Assembly: GCA_963969365.1 (NCBI GenBank)
Contig: OZ017754.1
Coordinates: forward strand, 186,001 to 250,000
Length of the DNA stretch: 64,000 nucleotides
Direction: 5' to 3'
Origin: Asterochloris sp. CNOR1
Lineage: Eukaryota > Chlorophyta > Trebouxiophyceae > Trebouxiales > Trebouxiaceae
Program-made: the position numbers and the translations under genes
The notes under the pieces: generated by a model
The model's database searches: none
What the model saw: only the letters and a program-made list of their open reading frames with translations
Told to the model about the DNA's origin: nothing
Shown: one piece after another, positions 22,658 to 35,569 of the stretch
Numbering within the stretch: position 1 is the first letter of the stretch
How the letters are laid out: every line of letters begins with the position of its first letter

Positions 22658-25600
22658 TCACTCAAAGTCAACTTCGCCAGCTGCCCTGGCTGCCAGGAAC
22701 TCTTCCAGGCCTTCAGGAGGAGGCTCCAGCTCTGCAGCTTGCAGCACCTGCACAGAAGGCTTTCATTTACTCTCATCAAGCTGCTGGCAAAGACTGCCTG
22801 ATGGCAGAGCCCCACTGCCAGTGCACGCCAGAACAGCGCCACAGCACTGACACTCAGCAGGGTGCTGTGCCCTGAGACAAGTGCTGATCTCCAGGCCTCA
22901 GGACACAAAACACTGAGTACAAAAACGGGTGAAATGATGACAAAGTAAGGCTGCATGTTGTGCAGGACGGAAACCAAGCAGTTTCACCTGGACGACCTCC
23001 TTGATGTCAGGACGCTCTGTTGGGTATTTAGCAGTGCAGCGGTTGAAGAGGTCTACAACGCTTTGGGGCGCCTCCCAAGGGACCCTGCAGCCAAAACAAA
23101 ACATCAGAGATACTGATGGGTGCTCTACAAGAAGAGTATCAGCGGCGCTTCAAGGTGCCGTCCCAGGGCACCCTGCAGCACAAACACCTGATGGCTGCCG
23201 TTCCAGATGGGGATTGGCAAGGCTTGGGAGGAGCCTCATGGCCCACCTCAGCAGCAGGAGGCACTGCAGCAGCAAGGCTGATAGCAATTAATGGCAAAGG
23301 GAGTCAGCGACGCAGATGGAGCCTCCCAGGGCACTTGATGGCAGCAGGAGAGGCCGCACTGACAGCCGCTGAGTCTGCAGCTCTGTAGACAGGCACTGCA
23401 ACATGGTGCAGTCATTCCACTGCGGCCCGCGCTTGGCAGCCACAGCTGCTGATCTAAAGACGCCACAGGTCAACAGAACCACACATTGTGCATTCTGAGA
23501 TTTGGACAATTGACAGCAGCAAGCAGCGGCAAGGCAGGTCTGCCAGTGCAGTGGAAGAAAGCATAAAAATAGAACAAAGCAAAGAAAGTAAACAGACCGC
23601 CTGCGGGCTGCTGACACAGTATGTGCCTCAGCTGGCCATGGCAGGGAGGATCCCCCGTCAGCAGCTCCCCAGAAACAAAGGAAGCAAGTAAACGCTGACT
23701 TGCTGGCTGTTCATGTACTCACAGTATGTGCCTCAGCTGGCCACGGCGGGGAGGCTCCGCCGTGAGCAGCTCGTGCAGGGTCACGCCAAAGGAGTAGACG
23801 TCCACCTTGGCGTCGCATCGGTCATTGAGCAGCACCTCAGGAGCTGCAGACAGCAGCAGTATGCGGTCAGCACGGCCAGCAGAAAGCTAGAAGCTTGCTG
23901 CAGCGGCTGATCAGCAGCACTTCAGCAACTGCTGACAGCAGCAGCAGCGTGCAGTCAGCACAGCCAGCAGTCAAAAGGGAGTCTGTTGCGGTGGTTCTTT
24001 AGCAGCACCTTGAGACCTGACCTGCAGGCAGCTAGCAGGTCATGGTCCGGAGGACTGATCTGCAGCTACACTGCACAAAGCCCTGGAGGTAAGCTGCGCA
24101 TGCATCTCAAGCAGCTGCACTGAAAGCTAGTGGCTGCAGCCCTTGGGCTGCCCTCTGCAAGCTTCCACTGGGCACTCCGAGCAGCCAGGGCCCTGGTGAA
24201 CCATGCCAGTGGAGCATCCAACCAGCCAGCCAGCATATGAACTTTTTTGCAGGTCGTCAACTGGCAGGGATGCCAGTCAGCCTGAGCCAGCAACAGCCAT
24301 GCTAAACTTCAGGGGCCACACACAGCAGTTATCAACTCCGGCTGATCAAGAGCTGCTTACTAGCAGGTGACACACAGATGCAGCACGCAAACCAAGTGGC
24401 AATCACCAGGAAGAAGAAGGCGGGGACAGGTGCACCACAGCCCAGATGGGGGCCTTAGTGCGGGCCAGCCTCACCTGCGTAAGCGTATGTGCCAGCCGCA
24501 CCGGACTGCATCGAAAGGTGTGTGTTGCTGAGCAGCCGGGAGAAGCCCACATCGGCTGCAGAGCAGGGAAGTACAGGTGGCTGTGTTTGCACCAGGCGCT
24601 GCTGGGAGGGTTTCAGGGTTGAGGAGTGCCTCTTGCAGGAGTGCAAAGAAGGAAGATGCGGTCTCTGGGCGAGGAGGCACAGGCTGTGCTGCACTTGCGC
24701 TGCACTCTTTTGGCATGAGCACTGCGTCCCTTCTGTGGACAGTTGCGTGCATAGCAGCGCACGCCAATAGGCAGTGCGCAAGGAGATGAAGTCTGCAGCC
24801 TCCTCCCTGCCCTGGCAGACATGCATTGAGCTAGGAATCTATTCAAGCATGCTCAGCTCGTGGAGGGAATGAGCCTGATGATGCTCACCAATTTTGGCAG
24901 TGGCATCACGAGCCAGCAGAACATTTGAGGACTTCCTGCAGCATTGGAAGGCAAGCCTTGGGCAGCTGATTGCGGCTGCCAGCAGGCTGAGCCGGGTCGG
25001 ACCCACAGGCTGCGCAGTCCTGTGCAGCAGCTGAGGAGGAAGCGTGCTTGATGAGCAGCTGTTGGTCACCCTGTTGTGTGTGCTATGAAGAGCTGCTTTG
25101 CCTCATTGCACAGCACGCCGCAGGGTTAACAGCTGCTCCACAGACAAGTGTACAAGGTCAGAGACACCCACATGTCCTCAGGTACGATGTGCAGGGAACA
25201 GATCTGCACAAGCAGCACTCACATGTCCATGTGGAGGATGTTCTTCTTGTGCAAAAAGTAGAGCCCGCGAGCCACGTCCAGCATCACCTGGTGGCCCCTG
25301 CAGATACAGTGGCACACCCGGTCCACTTGGCTCAGAATCACAGCCAAGCAGGTGGCTAGGCGCCAAGTCTCATTGGGGTCTTTGGCACATCTCGTCCACT
25401 GTCACACAAGCAGCTGCTCAGACCAGCCCTGTTCTACAGATTCTTAGATTAGAAAGCTGTCCAGGGCAGCAGCACTACTATGCATCCGGACTAGCAACAT
25501 ATTGCAGAAGCTGTGGGTTGTTTGACGGCTGTGTCTACCGTGATCAAACGTGGAGGTGTACAGCTTACCATGCTTGGAGCTTGTGCACAGGGCGCAAGGT

Positions 25601-28600
25601 TGCCATGGGCGAGCTGGGCAGAGCAACACTGGGCTGTGCAGAGCAACAGTGGGCTCCACAGAGCAAGAGACTGGCCATGTGCCTGGCAGTTTCTGCTTTG
25701 CAAGATGATATTGCCTGAGGCCTCACTTCTTGTACCAGGACAGGAAGCCTCCTTGGTCTCTCTGTAGTGCATGTCCCAGGTCGCCGCTCTGTAGGGCACA
25801 ACCCAGAAAACCTTGTTACCAGAACTGGTCAGGGACTCAGCTGCGACAGCAATGGCAGGGGCACATAGTAAAGCGGAGCACCTCAGGCACAGTGGGCGCG
25901 TGCTCAGCTGCAAGCACTATGCCAGGTGGGCAAGACAGAACTGTGCCAGGGCAGGTGCATGGCACGACCTTGGTTGCAAGGTGCGAGAAGGATAGCACGC
26001 AGAGCTTCTCCCGCAAGAGATGCTGCACCATGCAGCTCCCCTAACCTGCATCGTCTCTGTGACAGCTTGAAGCTCTCTGACAGCGTGCAGTGCTGCGACG
26101 GCAGCAGATTGCTCAGCATGCACTGCTCATTTGTGCAACTCAGAAGCAGCATGCACTTCCAGCGGCTCCGCTGACTGTGCGGCCAGTGCACAGCTCCCTG
26201 TCAAGGCGCGGCAGCGGCGCGCAGACGCACAGTTGCTCCCCACATGCGCTGCGCCCGCACCCACTGCTGACATTCAAAGCGAGTCCCAATGCAACCCCTG
26301 CAGCCACCTCACCTCCATGAACTCTGTGACCAGCATGATGCCCTGGAGCGTCACTGATGCCCCCAGAAACTGCAGGATGTTGCGGTCCCTGCACCCCCAC
26401 AGCACACACTCAGCATGTTGTGGGAAGTGAAGGGCATATAGGGCATGACTATCGCTGGGCAGCTGCTGCATGCAGACTGTAGCTGCCGCCTGTTTCTGGC
26501 TGGCTCTTTGACGCTGAGATGCTGGAGGTAGGCTGCAGGTCAAGCTGACATGCCTCCAGCTGCCAATGTCTGCCTCATCGACCTGCCCCTGTCCTTCATG
26601 CTCCCCTGCTTACCACATCACCTGGAAAGACCCTCTCCGGCCAAGCTCATCACCATGCAGATGCAGCTCAACTCAAGCTTCTGGTCCGTCACTGACCTGC
26701 AGCCCTTGAGGATGGAGACCTCCTTCATGATGCTCCTCTGCTGACGCGGGTCGTCTAAATGGTGAAACTTTTTGACCGCCACCACTTGCACGCCGTCGCG
26801 CAGAGCCTTGTAGACCGTGCCATATGCGCCTGCATACAACGGCAGCACAGTGGGTTCAGCAGGCAGGCTGCCACCGGTGAGTTTGCCATGGCACTTGCGC
26901 CAGGAACCCTTGGTCGAGTTGAAAAGGTATGCTGCACTTGATGGCGCATGCAAAGCTTGCATGCAGCCTGAACTGAGCAGGCCCTTGCACACCAGGCCAT
27001 GGACGCCTACGCATCTCAACTGGGCAGCATGTGAGTGAAAGAGGCTGCACCCCCTGGTGAAAATGCCCAGTGCCTTGGCACCGGCCCTGTGAAGACTGAC
27101 TGGGTGCAGGCGCATGCAAGGCTGAGATGCCCTTGAGCTTCGGAGCAAGCAAGCTGGGCCTGATGGAACTGCTTTTGGCCTGCTGCCAGAAAGTCCTGAG
27201 TGAGTTGAGCGCGCGTGCTGGTCTGTACAGCGCTCACATAGCATGGTGTCATGCTTAATTCATGCAAAGCCTTCTGCACCGTGCCAAACGACGCCTGAGA
27301 AGTGGAACTGACATCCAGCATGAGGGACAGCAGCTTTGCTGCGTGAACACACATGCCCCTGGCGCTCAAATCTTGCTACATGTAACCTGTCTGCTGGGAA
27401 GCCTGTGCAGTTGCTGCTGGCAACTGCAGCATGCTGTGCAATGCTGTGAGGGTAGCCCCGACATCATCTCACCTCCAGACATTGACCACAGGCCCCTCAG
27501 ATAGCTGCATTGGTATAGCAGGCTGAAACTCATGCCCAAGCTCTACATCTTACCACCAATGTGCAAGCAGGTATGTCAACTGCCAGCCTCAAGGGGCAAC
27601 GCCTCTGCAGTGCACAGACCTGAGCCCAGCCTCCATTCCTCTCCATTCTCATGCTTGCAGATCTCGATCTCCTCTGCTGGAATCTCCCAGTCGTTGGTTC
27701 TGTCAAAGATCCTGCAGCACAAAGGCATTTAGCCCTCAGGTCTGATGCAAGCCCTTTGCAAAGCGCTTGCAGGGAGCCAGCCCTGCAAGCTGCAGGCACG
27801 CATGCCCAGCGATCGAGCGTACTGACAGTGCTGCAGGAGTCCAGCCTACAGGGCCTGCTCACGCCCTGAATGTGAGCAAATTCAGTGGCTTTTCATAGCC
27901 TGCATGACCAACTCATAATCTAGCCAAGCAGCGATGATCTGGTGCACTGCATGGGGGCTGTATAGTGCTGAGGCTGCCTGGCAGGCCACGAGCAGCGCGT
28001 GCTGGTCCAACTGACCTGGCCCGCAGGCCAATTGCGTGTGTCAATGCTGACGCATGTGTCCTTGTGAAGCAGTCCGCTGCATCGCTTTTTGGCTCTTCGG
28101 CTGTTTAGCAGAGCGCAGGCACCAGGGCCAGGCACAGATTATCCCTGAAGCCATACTGAGCCCATTCCTTGATTCCCAGTCCTGCTTATACACCAGTGCT
28201 TGTGTGTCTGATCATGAGGAGCCTCCCCAGGACACAAGCTGCATCTCAAGTTGCATCCCCCAAGGAGCACCCCTGATACATCAGTGCAGGCGCATGTGTC
28301 TACGAGGCCATGCGTGGGAAGCCGGCCAGTACAGCCAGGGCCTTGACCGGCGTCAGGCGCGCACTCACGTGTCAGTGCTGGCGCGTGTGTTCATGATGCG
28401 GTCCACGGCCTCGCTGTCACGACTCTGTCGCCCGCTCGCGGTGGTGGAGGTGGTGGCTGCACTACGTAGCTGGCTCAAATCCTGCTGTCCAGGGCTCAGG
28501 CTGCCTGTGGAAGCTGTAGGGCCCCCGCTGCGGCTGTTCAGGTGAGGCATCGCGCCACCTTGTGGGCCCTGCAGCACCAACAAACAATAGTCAGCTGGAA

Positions 28601-31600
28601 CTGGGACTATCAAGCTGCCACAGGCAGACAGGAGGCTGTGGTGCCACTGCTGGAGGTGCTCATATGGGGTGCAGCCGAAGCGCAGATAGGACAAGCAGCA
28701 TAAGGGGCAAAGCTGAGCACTTCCTCTTCACAGGTCACAGATATAATCAGATCTAGGGAGATTTTGTGAGACAAGCGCTGCCCTGAGACGCCCTGCACAG
28801 CAGTGAGTGCGAGTGGGGGCAGGTGGCAGTGCAGAGTAGCAGCACTGTGTGCCTCTGCTGCATGTGAAGCCCTGCAACTGGCAGAGGGGAAGACCGGCTC
28901 AAGCAGGCGGAGCTGTGAAGCCAGCTGTTGGCAGCAGAGACGCCCACATGAGGATGGTGTCTGGAGCTGAGAGATAGATAACTGTACAGGCTCCTTGGAG
29001 AGTAAGTAACCACTGCAAAGCTCCTGATGCAGCACACTGCATGCCAGCCTTCATGGCCATGGGCATTAGGTTTATGTCTGCCAACAGGTCGGCCCAGATG
29101 CTAGAGTCCTTCGGTCTAAGGCCTGCACCGTTAATGCGCTTATGGCTGAAGCAGTTGGGCACTGAAGGGTGTGAAGAGAGCTGCACTCACATCCTTAGAC
29201 AGCCCACATCTACAGGCAGCAGTTGTGGCTTGCCACCCACATCGCAAACTTAGCTTGAGCAGCAAATTGTTACCTGTCAGCACATCGGCCCTAATGTGCA
29301 ACAGCCACCGCTGTGCAGCTCTGGATGGAGCCACTTGGCAGCAGACACATCCATGGGCAGCACATGAACTTCAACCACACGTCGGCAGACGCCACAGCTG
29401 CAGGCAGAAGTGTTTTCCAGCCTGCACCAGATCTGCAGGACTCACTTCTGCGGGCAGCAGCTCGTCATCGGCCAGCATGGAAGACGAGGCTGGGTTGGGC
29501 TGGTATGCTCTCGCAATGCCAAACTCTGCTGAGGAGGCAGTCGACCAGCGACGATCCCCGTTCTCTAATGTGCCCTTGCCCGCTGTCGCGCCACCATCTG
29601 CAGGCAGCATGGCAGCTCTCTGTGAGGGTCGCTATCAGGGGCTTGGTGTGACCTGGCATGATTTATCAGATGACCTTGTGGCAGGAGCAATGCCCAATGA
29701 AAATAGTGCTGGCCCTCTGTTTCTTCACAAGGTCGCAGGTCACTCATGATGCTCTTGGCTGGTACTTCTGAATTTCTACCACTGGGGAGAGACCTGCAAG
29801 TCTCATGCCATTGTGCACCAAGTCAATGGGTTCTCCGGCCAGCCCGGTGCGCAAGCGTCTGGCCCCAGCAGGGTAGAGAGTGCAGGTAGGGCACAAGATT
29901 CATCAGAGTCATCTGCAAGATGCACATTTCATGTCCCCTAAGTCGAAGTCCTTGCAGCCAACCGGGTGCTGTCGTCTGGCATTACACAGTCACCATGCAG
30001 GCAGGACCCAACTTGCATGGGAAAAAGGTGCAATGCTTTTGACAAGCACTGTTGTCCCAAAGGAAACCAGCAATACTCACCATTGACACACACCAAGTCC
30101 TTTGTCAACTGGTGTGCAGGCGTCGGGTGCCAATAAGGTCAAAGTGCTCGCAGGGCGCATGCTTCTTGAGGGAAACCTGCATTGCTCACCTTCAACGACC
30201 ACTGAATCAAAGTCCTTGCCAGGCGGCCTGTGTGCAGGCGTCTGCCGTCTGGAAGTTCTGCGCCGCTTGATCAGGAACGCTGCCAGCACAGCTGCGACGA
30301 CTGCAACCACCACAACACCAGCGATAATACCTGCAGGGAAGGATAGGGGAATGTGAGGTTAGTGGGAGTGCATGGCCTGCTTTTGCTCAGTAAGGATGCA
30401 TGCACAGGCAGCTGGCCTCCTGAAGAATTGGAAGCAGCGTGCATGAGCGATAGGCTGGAAAGGTCAGTACTTCTCTCTACACGTCTACAGACACTCTGCA
30501 ATCCAGGCAGTGCAGCAGCTCCAGCTCCCACTGGTCTCAGCTTCCTGTTGACGTGGTCTGAGCTCCTTGTCAAGTGGCCCATTCCAGGAGCCAGCTCAAT
30601 GTAAGCCGTGCAGGCAAGCCTGTCTCTCCCTCCTTGAGTTCAGGGGCCAGCACAGTGCCCTTTGTGCTCGCGCGTCCCCGCAATGTACTGGTGTCAGCTC
30701 CTTGTTGGATGCTTGTCAGCTGTGAAAGCACCTTAGTCCAGGCCTCCTTTGCTGATCCCCGGCAAGGCCCCGCAAGACTGTCGCACTGGCCAAACAAGGC
30801 ACACCTCCAAGAAGCACTGGCGGTGACCCCACGCAAGATGTGTACTGGGACAAAGGCTTTTGGGCCTAGGTGCATTGCAAACAGGTCAGGGCCGGTCCTG
30901 AGATAAGACTTCTTAACTCAGAACTGGTGGGTGGTCACAGTCGCGCTAGTTTGTGCAGTGAAGCACACCTCCAATGGCTCCTCCACTGATCCCACTGCTG
31001 GCCGTCTGTGTCTGGGCCGGCGCCGCCACTGCAGCCGGGCTTGGCGGCGTTGCAGGCGCGGCAGCCGGGCTTGGCGATGTGGCAGGCGTGGCTGCCGGGA
31101 TGGCTGCCGGACTGGGGCTACTGGGGCTGGACGCAGCAGCTGTGGGGCTCTCTGGCGCTGTGGGCTGCTGGAGGACATTGAAGGGGGAGATGATGCCTGC
31201 AGGCGCACAGCGCTGGCTTGCAGTTGTGACACTGTGTCTGTCAGGCAGCAACGGATGCTATGTGTGGCTGGACAGCGTTCTGCAGGTGCACGAAAGGGGC
31301 ATGCTCTGCCATGGAGCCACCGACCCTGCCCCAGAAAGAAGTGAAGGGAGGGCTCCGTGTGTCTCAGATGGCCAAAGCTCCAGGCTGATGCCGCTGGGAT
31401 ACATACTGGAGGTCCACAGAGTGCTGGGAAAGTGGCAGAGCCGTTCCTGGCGACAAGGATCATGATGCCGGAGCCCCTGGGCAGGCTGGCACTTCATGCA
31501 GCAGCATGCCATCTGGGAGATGCCAACAGGGGCCAGGCATGCTACCTTGGGAGGCTCCAATGGTGAAACCCAGCGGCGTGCCTCCCACCGCCGTCCTGGG

Positions 31601-31768
31601 GGCAGTGGGTGCAGAGGGCAGCTGAGCACCTGCAATGGCGTCAGCTGCATTTTCAGGTGCTGTGATCTGTCATCATGAGTATTCAGATGCAGACGGGGCC
31701 CTCTCACCTGTGAGCAAAGCGTGGGCAAGCAATCCAGCGAGAGCAAGAGCTCTGGCAGATGTCTTCAT
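22658..31768 (-). CDS. Receptor-like kinase, single-pass, TKL-type kinase domain
   Basis: Exons joining in phase: 31768-31708 (signal peptide MKTSARALALAGLLAHALLT), 31629-31547, a provisional 31476-31407, 31196-30969 (Pro/Ser/Ala-rich extracellular region), 30330-30190 (transmembrane IIAGVVVVAVVAAVLAAFLI then KRRR), 29597-29446, 28568-28369, 27711-27620 (WEIPAEEIEIC), 26829-26697 (GAYGTVYKALRDG, VVAVKKF), 26388-26313, 25788-25727, 25297-25223, 24935-24889, 24555-24475, 23843-23723, 23084-22988 and 22747-22658. Total is about 602 residues. The catalytic loop reads ILHMDMKSSNVLL (HMD for HRD) and the magnesium loop ADVGFSRL (DVG for DFG), then GTYAYAAPEVLL and DVYSFGVTLHELL. It likely phosphorylates Ser/Thr in response to an external cue. 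The ectodomain is short, with no known ligand-binding fold. Introns are long and hold duplicated exon remnants. Confidence 0.85.
23045..23345 (-). repeat. Degenerate copies of a kinase exon boundary
   Basis: The acceptor-proximal part of the exon beginning at 23084 (VPWEAP) is echoed twice upstream in the intron, near 23155-23182 and 23318-23340. All share the pattern GCCTCCCA(A/G)GG on the plus strand; the first two also share CCCTGCAGC. The extra copies lack a full open exon. Confidence 0.6.
23619..23790 (-). repeat. Partial tandem copy of a kinase exon 3' end
   Basis: The 3' part of the exon 23843-23723 (GQLRHIL, with Pro-Pro-Arg-Arg upstream) is repeated at about 23619-23672. On the plus strand both copies read CAGTATGTGCCTCAGCTGGC and differ by a few changes after that. 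The copy downstream of the real exon lacks the preceding APEVLL part, so it is probably a remnant. Confidence 0.65.
29936..30260 (-). repeat. Duplicated juxtamembrane exon remnants in the kinase gene
   Basis: The end of the transmembrane exon (30190-30250) resembles two downstream intron segments, about 30060-30175 and 29936-29985. The middle one keeps a CAATGCAG acceptor and a GTGAGTAT donor, so it is a complete exon-like unit. In the phases tested it has an in-frame stop, so its inclusion would truncate the receptor before the kinase domain. Confidence 0.55.
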
Positions 31769-33287
31769 GACGACGGGAGGTGTGGCGCAAGTTGCCTCGG
31801 CCGCTAGCCGTTGAACAGGGTGGCCCACTCACAACCTGTGGGGGGAAAGATCTGGCTGTGCCCTAGTATCAGGTAGGTTGTGGGAGTTGTTCACTGCATG
31901 ACCCTGCAGATACAGGCCTGTTGTTGGACTGCTGGCCGCTAAGAGTACCCTGCTGGCAAGATCCGGAAGGCTCCAAGCTTCAAATGTGACATGGCGGGGG
32001 ATGTGCAGTCATGGGTGCCTACCGATGTCGGTGGCCTGGCCTGCGTTCCTTTCTGCTTTTGGCTACACAATATTCTCCACAACATCATCGCCATGGCCCA
32101 CAGGGTCTCATCTGGCTGCAGCCACCACAGCATCTAAAAGCCAGGCAGAACTCAGCTTGGCAGGCTGACCAACTGAGGGGCTCAGGGGTGGTCATGACAG
32201 TTGGCCATAAACACTGAGCCTGCCCATCTTGGGCAGGAAACAGCACCGCAGCGCTTGCAGCAAGCTTTCATTGATCATGGCGTCACTAAAGCTAGAGAGT
32301 CTACCACAGCGTGCAGCCAGAGTGTGCTGATGCTTCTTACCCCTGCGAGCACCTTCAGCAGGTTGAGCAGCACTCTTCAATTCCCACAAATTGCAGTAGG
32401 GGCACAAGGTGGAATGCCTGACAGAAGTTTATGTGTTGTCTTCTTGTTGGCCGGCACCTGCCACACCCAGGCCTGAGGAGTGGGTGTCTGCATCTGCCTA
32501 TCACGAGCGATCATTTGCATTGCCTTGTGTACCTGCCCAATGCAGGACCCTGTGCTTGTGGACCAGCAGCAAGTGTTTGTGGTGCCCTGAAGGACATGAG
32601 GTCACCCATTGGACCCTGCTGCATATGCTGTGGCTGCAGGAGGCCAACGCCTCGGTGCACCTTGGCCTCAGCTTGCTGCCAAATATCTGAGAGGGAGGGA
32701 GGGAGGGAGGTGCTCTGCAGGATCTGGGCGATGCTCACCCACTGATCTGAGCCCTGCTTTTGACTTCCGAAGCATTACAATGTAGTGCCCCTTGATGCTG
32801 ACTTTACGATTCAAGCTTCACACCCAGTGAAGCAACGCATGGGGTATGGTGTTCTCCTCCAGGGAGCCTGTGTCGCCATCAGATTCGTCTGACATGCAAT
32901 GCTTGGTGCTGGACGCCCTGGGGGCCAAGAAAGCAAACAAAACGCTCCATCGCCACAGCGCAGCGGACATTACTCGTCGGAGGGTTTGGGCTGGAACAAC
33001 TAAATCCAGAACCCTCCCGTGTCTACCGTGACATCGCATCCAGGGTCTCGAGGCCGTCCTCAGCGAATCAGCTGAAGTCAATCCTCGACCTGCGGCCGGC
33101 CACATCAGGTCGTTGCCTGATCTGAAGCCAGGAACAATCAGGTGTGGCCGCCCTGGCAGGCTGGATGAACCTCTCTCCCTGCCTTCAATCCCCCCTCTCC
33201 ACTGTCTGACCTGAGCGCCATGCTGTCTGCTGTTCATTTCTGTCTGAGCCTGCACAGCTCACCCTGCCCCTTTGTGTGTACAGGGCA
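31769..33287. promoter_or_regulatory. Shared upstream interval between the receptor kinase and secreted paralog B
   Basis: About 1.5 kb separates two divergent start codons (31768 minus, 33288 plus). It contains only shadow open frames and a short GGGA repeat (about 32690-32710). No core promoter element was identified with confidence. The head-to-head layout would allow a bidirectional promoter, which is inference. Confidence 0.35.
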
Positions 33288-35223
33288 ATGGTGTCCAGAC
33301 TGGTGGTCCTAGCATGCCTGGCTCTGTCCTGCTGGGCTGCAATGGCAGGGGCTGAGGGCACTGGCCCCTATATGGATGGCATGACCTTTGTAAGCATGCT
33401 GCTGTGCACAAGGATCCCCAGATATCCTGGAGTGCCACACCACTTGAGCCGCCACATGCACACCTGCATACACCCAGCCCTGTTCCCTTCTTCCCGTGCC
33501 CTCGCTGCAGCAATGCACACCAAGCCGCTGCCGGTCCCAGGCGGGCTTGCTGCACCGAAGGGGAATCTAGTCCTGCACATTCACCCTGCGCACAGCGCAC
33601 TCACTTCTGCCCTGTGCCCCCCTCCTTCTGCAGGTGAGCACTCAGACCAGCAAGAGCGCTCTGCGCTTCACAGGCGAGGGACCCAGCTTTGACAGCGCTA
33701 ACGCCTCCACGGTGCTCACTGTCATCAACGGTGGCACTGCTTTGAATGTTACCTCGCAGTCCTATTACAACCACCCCAACACGACACTCACCCACATCCA
33801 CATAGCGTGAGCACGGGGACCCCCAGGCTAGGCACAGCTGCCAGCAATGGGGTTTTGCTGTTCTTTCCCCCTGCATCATGAATGACCAGGCCTGACCAGG
33901 CAGCTGCACTTCAGAGCAAGACACTTAGGGAATCAGCAGCACAGATTGCACAACAGCAACGCTCCTGCTTGCCCAAATCACTCTTGCAGCATTTGCTGAC
34001 TGAGTCTTGTCAGGCACAGGGGATGCAATGGCATGGCTGTCCACCAGCCGCTTCCGTTTCTGCAGGTACCAGAACTCCAGCCGCACCATAAATGGCCACC
34101 TGGACCTAGTCTCGGTGCCAGTCGTCACCATTTTCCAAAACAACACAGGTCAGCCGCCAACTCCTTCCCAGCAAAAGTCTGCTTGTGGGACTGCTCCCCT
34201 GATTTGGGCTCCTTAGCACACAAGGCAGAACATGTTCAGGGGCAGACAGCTGCGGCCAGGAGGGCCCTCCCACCTGGATTATTTGCCATGCTGCGCAGCA
34301 CCATATTCAGCTGCCTGCTGACTGCATCAGCTGGCGGCAACTCACACAGATGCTGCACTGCGGATCCTTGTCTTGTCCATCCAAGCTGCAAGTGAGCCCC
34401 TGCTGCATTATGGCAGGCATTGGGAGCGTCAGAGTGCAAGCCAGAAAGACCCGCCGCCTGAAGTCCTTCTGCTCAATCCAGCTACAGTCGGTGGCTGTGA
34501 TTGAGCCTTGACTCAGGCAGCCACCAGCACACTGACTCCCTTCCTGCCTGCTGCAGCGCCAAGCTTCATGGTGCCCGGAGACGCGAAGCCAGGCCAGGTG
34601 GGCAGCACGCGCTGATAGCAAACGACTCCGCCTGCATACAGGCCAGCTGAGCAGTGGCGCATTGCAGCAGAGTTGTCCTGCCGCAGCAGAGTAGCACTGC
34701 AGGCTCGCCTGGAGATTCATCTGACAGATTGCAGCTGGGCTGCCGGATGCTTGTAATCGCACAGTGTTGCTTGCAAGCCAGCAACTTGGGCCAGGTTCAA
34801 GGCAGCTGGGCCGTGGCCCACTGCTCTGCACACTGCTGGCCACCACCTGCAGCATAGGCTGCACTGAAGCTGCAGCTCTCCCTGACCCCTGCAGAATGGA
34901 ATGTTTCAGACCATCACGGTGGACAGCTTCCAGCCCCCCATCGAAGGGCATGCTCTTGAGTGTCTGCTTGACTGCTGCACAGCAGTCAAGACAGAAAATG
35001 GAGGATGCTGCCCTGACTCCGGGGCTTCCCCACAAAGATGGAATCCATTCCGCAGGGCAAATCTTACTGCCATTGGATGTTATATAGGTGAGTACATAAG
35101 GTGTGTGCAGACTGCGTCGTGTATGTAGGAGTCTCTCACAATGCATCTTTGTGTACTGCAGCCAATCACAGATTCTCAAATTTCACAGAGCACACCTCAG
35201 GCTGGCTACAGATAATTGGGTGA
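33288..35223 (+). CDS. Secreted six-cysteine glycoprotein, paralog B
   Basis: Six exons in phase: 33288-33389, 33634-33806, 34066-34148, 34557-34597, 34895-35087 and 35162-35223, giving 217 residues. Exon 1 is a signal peptide (MVSRLVVLACLALSCWAAMA) followed by GTGPYMDGMTF. The ATG at 33288 gives the best signal peptide. Sequons are NAS, NVT, NTT, NSS, NNT, NLT and NFT. The six mature cysteines match paralog A (LECLLDCC, GGCCPDS, GCYIG), as do the C terminus (SGWLQIIG) and LTHIHIA in the second exon. Exon 5 corresponds to paralog A exons 5 plus 6, so one intron was lost or gained. It is likely extracellular; the family is unknown. It is divergent from the receptor-like kinase. Confidence 0.85.
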
Positions 35224-35569
35224 TGCTTGAGTAGACAGGCAGCCTCTCTCACTAAGCCACACACCTAACATACCCCCCTCCCAGTGCCTGTGTATCTTGT
35301 GACTGTCCCCCAGCAAGGTGAAGTATGGAACCGCAATAGATCTCCTGAGTCGTCAACAGTTCTTGGAGTGTGGCCCCCGCAGCAGATCTTTGAGTGAGCA
35401 ATCAATCTGTGATGCTGTCCATTCAGCCCACGATGCTGGCCTCGCCTGACAGTACTGCAATATGTGTTATTAGGCTTTTGGTTACAGTGTACCCTTCAAA
35501 AGCACATGAGGGTGAGGCATGGTGACTGAAGTCCTTTCTCAGCAGAAAAAAGGTGTAAGACTGTTGCTA
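35224..35569. other. Convergent intergenic interval
   Basis: These 346 bases lie between the stop of secreted paralog B and the stop of the GTPBP1-like gene. They must hold both 3' UTRs. No coding exon, repeat or clear polyadenylation motif was identified. Confidence 0.5.
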
